Position numbers and translations under genes: made by a program
Notes under the pieces: generated by a model
The model's database searches: none
The model's input: the letters and a program-made list of their open reading frames with translations, nothing else
Told to the model about the DNA's origin: nothing
In this document: piece by piece, positions 56,801-64,000 of the stretch
How positions within the stretch are numbered: the stretch's first letter is position 1
Layout: each line of letters begins with the position of its first letter
NCBI GenBank assembly: GCA_002633005.1
Contig: NMRA01000581.1
Coordinates: 200,787 to 264,786 of the forward strand
Length of the DNA: 64,000 nt
Direction: 5' to 3'
Source of the DNA: Phoronis australis
Lineage: Eukaryota; Phoronida; Phoronidae

Positions 56801-59800
56801 GCTATATTGCCACAACCGGATAATGATCTAGTGCCGGAAGTTAGCCCGGAATCGCAGGATCCATCGTCTACGGACACGATGTCTGAACCGTCATCTGGTG
56901 TTCCGCATACACCAGATAAGAGTGAACCAAGTGACACTTTGATCATCCCAGAACCGATGCCGCCTCCGACCGATAAGTAGAATATTTCTCAGCAACCCGA
57001 TAAGATGACTCAATCGCTTAGAAGATCGACTCGGACACACCGGAGTCCAAAACGTTTGGATTCGGGATTGTAGTTAAGACATTTACCAGTAGTAATAGTA
57101 ACTATCACTTATTCACCTAAGAACTCTTAGCAAAGACTCTTGCTTAACATACCAAACTTTGTTTTACACCCGGGTTATTTGACGATGTAGTTTCTTTTAA
57201 GCTATCGTTGAAGTAGTTTCTTATTTTAGCTGGCACTCCATTTCTTCAACTAGGAGGGAGGAGTGTGAGGTTTTTATGCCTTTAGTTTTGGTCTCGCATA
57301 TACGATACTTAGACGAGAGTTGTAAGAAAGCGTTGTTGTAACGCAAGCGGCCATATTGGAATAGATTTAGATTTTATCATAAGCTGAGTTTTTATATGCC
57401 TCGTACTACATAAAATATAACACTAAAAAGAGATGGGGTACTTAAGTCTGACTAACTGGTTTACAACGTGGTCTGAGATACAGCAACATATAGAAAATGC
57501 ACAATTACATGTTTATTCTACTCGGGATACTACTGTAGCCTCACCTGCGACATGCCTTCGTAGTTCGTATTCACTCTCTCAATCAGATCAAGCATCGAAG
57601 TACCCAAAATCTTTGAGGTCATACCCTGAAGTAAAACATTTTGATCCTGGCATATTGTAAATCACAGCACTGAAATACAGTAATAGGGTGGAATCAGTTT
57701 CGACAATGAAGACGTGATTTGCTATTTATGGTTAAAGAGATTGGCTAAAACGTGTCATTTTCAACACAACAAATTACGATACTAATGTAAAACATTTTCA
57801 GTCCTGCTGTGTCACACAGCGTAGTGAACAAAGATTATGTAAATAACTTCACAATGAATAAAATGTATTAAAGGACGTGAAAAAATGAATATTGTATAAC
57901 CAATTTCAAGCTCCCTACGGATTTCATCAAAAACAATATTTTTACCCATGTAAAATCTACCGAGGCTTTTCATAACATACAGTACTTCAGTGAAACTAAA
58001 CCAGCCTTAATTATTCAATATCACGCGCGGATTGCAGTTGGTAAGGACACACTTTCTGACAGAAGGGCTTATTCAAAAAATGGAAGGCCGGGCGAGAAAT
58101 GGTAAAGACGGGGTTGTTAAAGTACGTTACTGTTTCATCTATTAGTACGCCATTACAAAAATCACTGCGGATCGATGTATTGAATGCGGGCAGGACCATG
58201 ATTTTTTGTGAAAGTCCTAGATTTTCGTGAGGCAGTGCGGCAGCACGTCTCCAGTAAATTACTGTGGCAGAAAAATGGATTGAATTTTTGGCTGTTTCAT
58301 GCGATGCTAGAATAACATTCAATTACGCGATCTGAAACCGGAAAAGAAACGAAGGCCCGTCCTTCTCATACGTTTTAAAGAAACTTATTTAGCGTGGAAT
58401 TTAATGTCATGTGCTTTCGTGCAAGGGTACATGTTGAGTTAACCACTGTGTACGTAAAGTGCAAGCGACGCGATAATATCATCCAATAACGGGATCTGAT
58501 ACTGCACAATGAAAAGAAAGCCCATAATCCCCACTGGAAAGGACACCACTCTTCCCATTTCCTTTATTCTTCCCATTTTAAGCCCATCTGAAGGTCATAG
58601 TTCCCATCGGTAGTATGAGCTCCACATTGGATAATAAAGCGTGTAAATGCTTCAGCAGTCAACAAATGCTGGACGTGCAAAGCAGTGTCCCGTGGGTTTT
58701 ATTCACGATCATTATACTATTTGTGAAAACGACAGAATGCACAACGCACTAAATGTGTTTTCAAAATATTTAATGGAATCTATTTCCAACGCAGGTGATC
58801 AAGAAATGTAAAAGCCCTTTCTAAGCATACGATTGTCGCATTCGACACGTGGCCGGCATTGACAGATATTCGGATGCATTACGGCGTTTTCCCGTTGCTC
58901 CCAACTTGTTCGATTCTATAGCCCAACAACTAGTTGGGAAGTTTACCCCTGTAGCCAATATCTTACACGACTGATTAACTCCATTCTGGCATTTATGGTT
59001 GGATCGCCAGCTCTCTTTTGTTCGATAATTGCTCTAATCTCCAAGAAGATCGTATCTAGCCTGACTGGGCTGTGCTGTTAAAAATATAAGTTAAGTTATA
59101 ACATATTTGAACATAAACCAATAGCATTTCTGAAATTTTCATCAAATGGTGATCATGTTCAGTTCTTAAATCGACAAAATCGCCAAAATCGCCCAACTGC
59201 AACCGAAGTTACGACAATCTATTCTTTCCGAATACACCAGTTCACTCTGAGTTTGACTGTGTTCACACGAGGTCTGTAATAAGCCTGGTAAATAATTGGC
59301 CTGCTTGTTGTCCTAACAGACAAAAGAGTTTGCTTGGCATTTAACAAACAAGCTAGATGTTATCACACGCTCACAACACCCTACGTCTGGTAAAGTCACT
59401 GAACGGGAAAACGCTGTCATGTTTAGTCATGACCTTTCTGCTACAAATATGACGCGATTTGAACTAATAAACAGGAATATGAATTCATACTCACATCACA
59501 TTTTCAACATCTTTGGATGTTTTGGATTTTTTTGCTTTTCACGTAACAATGGGGGAAATTTAGAAATTGAAATTTTTACAAAAATACATATTCCAATTAA
59601 TCGGTGTGCCAAGACAACGGTTGCACATATTGTATAATCTCAGTGAGATGAAAAGTATGGCGATTGACCAGTTCCATAGCTAGGAAAATCTGGCCTGATT
59701 GTTGTTAAGTTTTAATTTTGGCATCTTAATATTATTTCACGGGACCAGCAAGTCAAAATAACGTCTTGCTAAACAGGCGATCGTCGCCTGGGCGACAGCA

Positions 59801-60069
59801 TGCGTCGATGTTCACAGCATTTGTTGCCGCAATCACAATTTGTTGTTCTCTGGGGGACAATATATATGTCACAGCAGCCCTGATTGACCTACAACATCTC
59901 GCAAAAATTTATAACTTACAACGCAGGCGTATACGACAAAGAGAACAGCGGTCTTGGAGTAACGATATCTTTTGGAAAGGTGGTAATCCCTGGTTTCTTT
60001 GACTTCGTCCTTTTGTGACGTTAAGTCTTTGGTAATGTTTCCATTGACATCTGCATTTGAGTTTGCCAT
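49802..60069 (-). CDS. MFS transporter copy 3, MFSD4B/NaGLT1-like (best preserved)
   Basis: Exons are 60069-59920, 57625-57545, 52672-52462 and 50844-49802, giving 494 residues with no internal stop. Predicted order: a charged cytoplasmic N terminus of about 34 residues, then helix 1 split between exons 1 and 2. CRAGGALVTGFFLDRFP at residues 85-101 is like MFS motif A. LRLWTTKA follows at 154-161, with sequons at 196 and 209 in a long loop. A cytoplasmic loop with KENTPLKSLLNPASCAEGNC follows. The last six helices lead to a basic C tail (WRGDRKERAKRRARAG). Length and motif order fit the MFSD4B family, whose founder NaGLT1 carries glucose with sodium; the substrate here is inferred only. An upstream in-frame ATG at 60099 (MADSFRPTDT) is possible; I prefer 60069 because all three copies share it. 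Intron 2 holds the gypsy element 52924-57422; without it the intron would be only about 370 bp. Confidence 0.85.
50845..52461. other. Intron 3 of transporter copy 3
   Basis: No coding exon. Blocks shared with intron 3 of copy 2 (40000-41330) are interrupted by private sequence. Confidence 0.5.
52462..52672 (-). CDS. Transporter copy 3, exon 3
   Basis: 211 nt between TTTTTCAG and GTAGGT, encoding AISLLHPCRAGGALVTGFF, LDRFPHYDD and VQGLAMGGTTSS: helix 2, the motif-A turn, and helices 3 and 4. Confidence 0.87.
52924..53080 (+). repeat. 5' LTR of the gypsy element
   Basis: 157 bp starting TGTGATG and ending ATACAACA. It shares a GTCTCGCATATACGATACT block with the 3' LTR. A TGTG...AACA boundary fits the usual TG...CA ends. 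Confidence 0.85.
53082..53092 (+). promoter_or_regulatory. Probable primer-binding site
   Basis: TGGCGACGAGG begins one base after the 5' LTR, the expected place for a tRNA primer site. The tRNA was not identified. Confidence 0.5.
53093..53792 (+). pseudogene. Gag relic with zinc knuckles
   Basis: The frame is broken in its first half. 53433-53792 reads LRDRLIYSLLSESCKKKLL and then LDEAVKVAIAHE, a typical Ty3 Gag capsid C-terminal pattern. Two knuckles follow: CLRCAIKNHAPSDC, and CFICQKVGHLKSEY, in which tyrosine replaces the last cysteine. Confidence 0.75.
53821..54144 (+). pseudogene. Aspartic protease relic
   Basis: FELESGESSSFIS matches the retroviral-type protease active-site loop but has glutamate where catalytic aspartate is expected (ESG for D(S/T)G). 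The frame stops at 54144, and an N lies at 54126. Confidence 0.6.
54138..55110 (+). pseudogene. Reverse transcriptase relic
   Basis: EGIIRRTNYSEWATPLVCVP, LRLCGDYKVTVNK, YSKIDLVCAYQQLLLD, NKLPFGIASHPAIWQRFMDQ and MDDILVIG follow the Ty3 RT order. The frame changes near 54870, and the thumb and connection continue in another frame to 55110. Confidence 0.85.
55111..55612 (+). pseudogene. RNase H relic
   Basis: LELVVDASPYGLGVALVHV is the first catalytic region; a stop follows. FELKRFHTYLYGRKFTICID and PTLAAHRLQRWAVTLFEF follow in the next open frame, as in Ty3 RNase H domains. Confidence 0.75.
55613..57073 (+). pseudogene. Integrase relic with C-terminal tail
   Basis: LHDSHVGIVRMKEIARSFVW is the HH part of the zinc domain. 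HADFPEKDGNHFLVITDAHS and VSDNRPQFISNEF and NGAAERMVQSFK carry the D, D and E regions. The tail ends near 57073 with RRSTRTHRSPKRLDSG, a common Ty3 Pol terminus. The frame breaks near 55985 and at 56635. Confidence 0.8.
57252..57263 (+). promoter_or_regulatory. Polypurine tract
   Basis: AGGAGGGAGGAG directly precedes the 3' LTR. Confidence 0.8.
57264..57422 (+). repeat. 3' LTR of the gypsy element
   Basis: 159 bp, TGTGAGG to ATATAACA, about 89% identical to the 5' LTR by hand alignment. Confidence 0.85.
57545..57625 (-). CDS. Transporter copy 3, exon 2
   Basis: 81 nt between CTTCAG and GTGAGG. It encodes GMTSKILGTSMLDLIERVNT then NYEGMSQ. The gypsy 3' LTR ends only about 120 bp downstream. 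Confidence 0.83.
57626..59919. other. Intron 1 of transporter copy 3
   Basis: No exon. 57640-58130 is collinear with 46190-46560 of copy 2, including AAATCACA and the GGAC-rich segment near 58045, so this intron was part of the duplication. The rest is AT-rich and unremarkable. Confidence 0.5.
59920..60069 (-). CDS. Transporter copy 3, exon 1
   Basis: 150 nt, ATG to GTAAGT. It encodes MANSNADVNGNITKDL, a charged stretch, and RYRYSKTAVLFVVYACV. A second ATG 30 nt upstream (60099) is in frame. Confidence 0.85.
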
Positions 60070-60451
60070 CGTGTCAGTCGGTCTGAAACTGTCAGCCATG
60101 ACGTTTCTAGGGCCCAAGACTGAGGTGGAGGGTTCAACGTGAACGCAAAGATTTTATAGCTAATCGAGAGGTCAAGTGACAACTCTAGGCCTCTTTTAAC
60201 GCATGAACCCAAACTATTATATCAATTGTAAGTGTGATATTTGATAAACACACTCTGTCGGTAACAAGGATTACTTCTCAAGGGACAATGACCTCCTTTA
60301 ATCAACTTATTCAGTTCTTGAAACTCAGCGGTTTATATCGTTGTTATATGAAAGATCTGAAGATATTTAGTCGCTGCAACCGGGTTAAAATAATTAATTG
60401 GTTCAGTTTAGACGATTTTTTGTATGGGCATCTGTCATCAGTTGCCATGTC

Positions 60452-60613
60452 CAGAGGCGGATTTAAATGGGGGCCAAGGGGGCCATGACCCCTAAAATTC
60501 TCCCAGACTCCATTAGGCAATTCTGGGGTGCGAATGTCTGACGGGCAAAATCCTGGCTAATACTCTGCCCTGCCCTGCCCCCCCCCCAACTCAAAATCGT
60601 GGAACCGCTCCTG
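60452..60613. mobile_element. 162-bp MITE with CAGAGGCGGAT end
   Basis: The left end is CAGAGGCGGATTT and the right end, read inward, CAGGAGCGGTTCC. ATGTC flanks both sides (60447-60451 and 60614-60618). It is a relative of 16068-16393. A C-run (CCCTGCCCTGCCCCCCCCCC) lies inside. Confidence 0.65.
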
Positions 60614-60618
60614 ATGTC

Positions 60619-62171
60619 TCCTAAACCTCTTTGCAGGTCTTCATTAGATTTGGTAAATGTGTTTCTATGAAGCTGACGCCAAACGGTGACTTGATTAGGA
60701 ACGATGCGACCACCACCGCGCCTCCTAGAGGCAATTTATGTTGTTTTCATTTGCTTTTGTATCCTTGTGATTACTTGACGAAGAATTTTTTCATGAAGTT
60801 TGGAAAATTTGGAAAATATGTTTTATCAAAAAGTGGAGGACGCTTTCAGATTTTTGTCCGGATTCGGGGTATTCCGCGCCACCTGGTATCCATTTTCATT
60901 ATTTTCGAGTCCTGTCCTCCCTCCCGACTCTCCATCTGACATAGTGTTTGACGGATTGTTAGGGATATTGGTAGATGTGTTAGTACTGAAGAGAACACGG
61001 CTGGCTTTGCTGATTGAACGAGTCGCTCTTTTATGATGCCCCGCAGTTTCAAACATCCTTGTAGGCATATCGTTTGCTGTGCAGTACCGTAGACGTATTT
61101 CAATGCTTTCCGATGCTCTCAATGTTATGAGTGACCTAAAAATCCGAGTAAAGTTTGGTAATATCACGCAAGATAACGCTTTAGCAAGACGTAGACATTG
61201 TCACACTTCCACAATTGCCGCAGTTAAACTTACTTTAAACAGGCAATGTTTCTCTGCGGCCAGTTCAATCATCAGCATGATGACGTTATCTCAGCACGTT
61301 GAATACTTTAGTTTTAAAAACAACCATTTCCACCGATTGCTCAACTGGGCTTCCCGTCCTTATGCCGGAGACGAATCTCTTCTATGTTGGCAGCTACTGG
61401 AAGGTTTCATCTCGTGAGACATTTCCTCCCACTGATGTCGCTGATCTAATTCTTGGTGGATCAGTCTTCTCCGCATGCAAGGAGGAATGCTGGCTAAGAA
61501 TTGGTTGTCCGTGACAAAGTTTCGCTGCCTCTATGGATGCTGTGAGGCCATTGATACTGTGGTTGTCTACCTGGATATTTTCCTCCACCGTCTTACTAGA
61601 AGTGCTCCTGACAGCTCCTAATCCTTATCCCTAAAGTCATTTCATGATTCCCTGATGGATTTCACTCTTCCCTGGCTCTTCCGAACCTTGCCACAAACGT
61701 TACATATATTCGTTGTAGTGTTGTTACCGTTTGTAATCTTTCATTGGGTTCATCTCCAATCCCCCCAATCGGAGAACCCTCTTGTTACGCTTCCTTGTGG
61801 TTACTAGCAGCAAAAATAAAGGGTATCCTCTCATGGAGAACCCCGGTATTGGACAGCTAAGTCTTCCAACCCGTCGGTCTTTCCTTGACGTCATTCGTCT
61901 TTCCGTACGTCACTCGTCTCTCCGAGTCACTGGACTTCATCAGATCTTAGACGTTCTTTGAACAGGTGATGTTTCTCTGCTCCCCCGTCAATCATCAGCA
62001 ATATGACATCTTCTCAGTATGTTTCGGCCTTTTACTTCACACGCTCCAACCTTAGACTTCCGAAGTTGATCAAGCTCTGGTTTCACGAGGATTCTGTCAC
62101 TAATTGGTCTTCTAGAACCACCTCCACTATCCGTTGCAGCAGCTACTGACTTCATCGCGTACGTCCTTGCA
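60619..62171. repeat. Unassigned region with a diverged internal duplication
   Basis: 61235-61420 and 61955-62140 share AACAGG(C/T)(A/G)ATGTTTCTCTGC, then TCAATCATCAGCA and ATGAC, and further scattered words, about 720 bp apart. Frames of about 110 codons on either strand (for example 61167-60826 minus) have no domain I recognise. The region borders the gypsy relic at 62172-62628 and may be its degraded continuation. Confidence 0.4.
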
Positions 62172-62628
62172 TCAGCAAAAATGGTGCGTTTTTATGACAA
62201 AAGAGTGAACATTGTACTCATACAGACTGGTTATGACAAATGCAAAGATTCCTCGTGCTTGGTCAGTAAGTGGTACATGCCAATAACCTTTTAACAAATC
62301 AATCTTGGTGGTGAAGAATGTGACACCTTCAGTTTTTGGTATGAATACAATGAATTGGAAATGAATCTGTCTTGGCAATAGCATTTACTTTACGGTAATC
62401 GGTGCAAAACCTTATGCTGGCATCATGCTCAGGCACAAGAACACAAGGTGAGGAACAAATGTACGGGATTACTAAGCCCTGATATATAAATATTAATTCT
62501 CCCATATGTGATCGCCGCCTAGTGTCTACGTCAGACAACTTGGCATCAGTGTTCTCAAGAACTTCACAGAAGGTCAATTTAAAAGGGTCCACCTCAGGTT
62601 TAAAAGTGATGTTCACCGCGGTCTTCAT
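62172..62628 (-). pseudogene. Second Ty3/gypsy RT fragment
   Basis: The minus-strand frame ending at 62329 reads CSSPCVLVPEHDASIRFCTD then YRKVNAIAKTDSFPI. The frame ending at 62172 reads FTTKIDLLKGYWHVPLTDQA. These are the fingers and palm motifs of a Ty3 RT, different from the element at 52924 (LLKGYW against YSKIDLVCAY). A frame change separates them, and no YxDD motif is left in the window. Confidence 0.75.
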
Positions 62629-63059
62629 TATTCCTCATAATCACAAATTCAATGGGATGGTTGCTATTAATCCAAAGGTTTCTCAAGAACAAGATAAAAA
62701 GTCAACTGCGATTAAGCAGTAGCCAGTCAGGCGATTGTGTTCCGTCGGTCTAGATCCTAATTTTCTGTACAGTGTTTAAAGTACATGTATATAAAATTAT
62801 ACTAACTCAAGATTGGATTTTCACAAGTAAAGGATTTCTACACAAAGCACACATGAATATCTGTATTCAGATCCGATTTTTTTTTGCTTAACCAAATGTT
62901 AAAGTCTCGTGTAAGCTCAGTGTGAGCCTAATTGCTAGATGACGTGGTCACGGTGAGGTCGATGTTAACTACCTAGTCACTGTTAAAGTTACATGTTTTG
63001 AACTCCAGGTAGTAAATTTAGAACCTTGCGGAAAGACGTCCGCACACTCTAATTGGTCT
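62629..63059. other. No recognisable gene
   Basis: AT-rich sequence, nothing identified. Confidence 0.4.
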
Positions 63060-63300
63060 TTTAATCTTGCTGCCGTGCTACGCTTGTCACCAAAGATGAC
63101 ACAGTGTTCTCTAACAATAATGAAACGTCAGTTTTTTGCGAGATTCAAAACTACATTTCATGAGGTAAAGATGAGACCGTTTTTACAGCGGTAACTAGTC
63201 TAAATCAAAAATTAGTTTATCGACTGAACGCGAGAGAATAGCCGTGTCAGAATAAATTTCGAGTATGTTATTAGTAGAGTAACTTCCGTTTAAGTTGTCC
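63060..63300. repeat. Partial copy of the transporter 5' flank block
   Basis: CAATAATGAAACGTCAGTTTTTTGCGAGA here resembles CAATAACGAAATGTCAGTTCTTTGCAAGA in the 8290-9085 block (words quoted in part). It continues with a similar TTTCA...GTAA...GAGAC...TACAGCG order. It lies about 3 kb upstream of exon 1 of copy 3. Confidence 0.45.
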
Positions 63301-63578
63301 AAAATTTGTCCATGTGTACTTTTAAAACCATGAGGTCAAGCATGTTCACTTGTACATGTATTTTGATATAAATATCTATTCTTAGACGTTTTTTACCTTT
63401 TTGGTTCCGGGGTCAGTGCACTGTAAGGATTCTAGAAATTTCTGAAATCAGATCGTAACAGTCATTGATATGATTAAATAAGATCATTGAGTTTCTATTA
63501 ACCAATCGTTAAGAAAGTGCATTATTGTACTTTGGGCAGAAGTCTGGAAAATAGACAGATGGAATTTGGGAGTTGAAG

Positions 63579-63983
63579 CTATAGGACTTGCTTCAGTGTA
63601 CAGAAGAATTTGTACAACAGAGCCATACCGTGGATTTGGGGGATAGAGAGGCGGCGATAAAAACATAAACAATACGAAAGGGCCAACAAGTGAAGCGAAA
63701 TTCGTCGTGTCTGTCCGAAAATTTGAAGGGGTTGTCGTCTCTTTAATAGTAAAATCTTTGCCATTTTTAATGAAAATCCATCAGGGATCTCCAAAGGTAC
63801 ATTGGCAAAAGTAAAATTGCCTCTAATGGTAGAGCGATACTTTGATCGGCGTAGAATTCGTCGTCGTCTGTCGACAGCTTCATATGGACACATATGCAGG
63901 CCATTTACGAGGTACAGCAGCGGAAGCAGGACTTCCGGACTGACATGACGACAATACGCACCCACGTGTAAATAAGTGGGCAC
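63579..63983 (-). other. Unassigned open frame at window edge
   Basis: A frame of 134 codons without a proper ATG start (GTG) reads HVSPEVLLPLLYLVNGLHM and VDRRRRILRRSKYRS. I do not recognise it. It could be an exon reaching past the window or a chance frame. Confidence 0.15.
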
Positions 63984-64000
63984 AAAAAAGGCCGTCTTTA

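Larger units (their letters stand above)
52924..57422 (+). mobile_element. Ty3/gypsy LTR retrotransposon, decayed, both LTRs present
   Basis: Direct repeats at 52924-53080 and 57264-57422 begin TGTGA and end AACA. A primer-binding-like TGGCGACGAGG follows the first, and a purine tract (AGGAGGGAGGAG, 57252-57263) precedes the second. CTTAA (52919-52923) and CTAAA (57423-57427) are a probable 5-bp target duplication with one change. Gag, protease, RT, RNase H and integrase follow in the Ty3 order on the plus strand, but several stops and frame changes separate them. By hand the two LTRs differ at about 17 of 157 aligned positions plus a 2-bp indel, so the insertion is old. It lies antisense to the host gene in intron 2 of transporter copy 3. 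Confidence 0.92.

Noticed and set aside
52924-57422. Functional retrotransposon or endogenous retrovirus
   Set aside because: Several stops, frame changes and altered key residues are present, and no envelope ORF is seen between integrase and the 3' LTR.
60826-61167. Minus-strand ORF of 113 codons with STNTSTNIPNNPSNT
   Set aside because: Composition suggests a chance frame; no start context, splice signal or family match is visible, though an unknown element cannot be excluded.

Overview
The window is animal nuclear DNA, AT-rich and sparsely coding, from a draft assembly (N runs at 1578-1579, 18633, 29656-29665 and 54126). Multi-exon genes with GT-AG introns, THAP-type zinc fingers and many LINE, Ty3/gypsy and MITE remnants point to an invertebrate metazoan. 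I cannot name the species; a non-vertebrate deuterostome is a guess.

The core is a head-to-tail array of three minus-strand paralogues of a major-facilitator transporter that most resembles the MFSD4B/NaGLT1 (sodium-dependent glucose transporter 1) family. All three have the same four coding exons: 150 nt (from the conserved ATG), 81 nt, 211 nt and a last exon of about 1 kb, with junction phases 0, 0 and 1. Copy 1 (30555 down to 22724) carries a stop codon in exon 2 and a 2-bp frameshift in exon 4, and is probably a pseudogene. Copy 2 (47149 down to 34967) is open but has a shortened, frameshifted tail. Copy 3 (60069 down to 49802) is the best preserved, predicted at 494 aa; its intron 2 holds a decayed 4.5-kb Ty3/gypsy element with both LTRs. 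Homologous 5' flank sequence at 1-1815, 8290-9085, 30700-32450 and 63060-63300 suggests that the array was once larger and may continue left of the window.

The left part (1-22 kb) has no transporter exons and is mostly mobile-element debris. It holds a 408-bp inserted element whose empty site survives in a paralogous block; a 3.5-kb TTAA-flanked DNA transposon with a ruined transposase-like ORF; two copies of a short MITE with perfect 5-bp target duplications; a larger MITE with a CAGTGGCGGAT end; a small PHD-finger-like ORF; a THAP-domain exon; and a 5'-truncated jockey/CR1-like LINE.

The middle and right parts hold introns with microsatellites and degenerate minisatellites, a THAP exon inside intron 1 of copy 1, relics of two LINE types, a second MITE copy and another gypsy RT relic. 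Two apparent local duplications (18469-18797 and 28725-30596) abut N gaps and look like assembly artefacts rather than biology.
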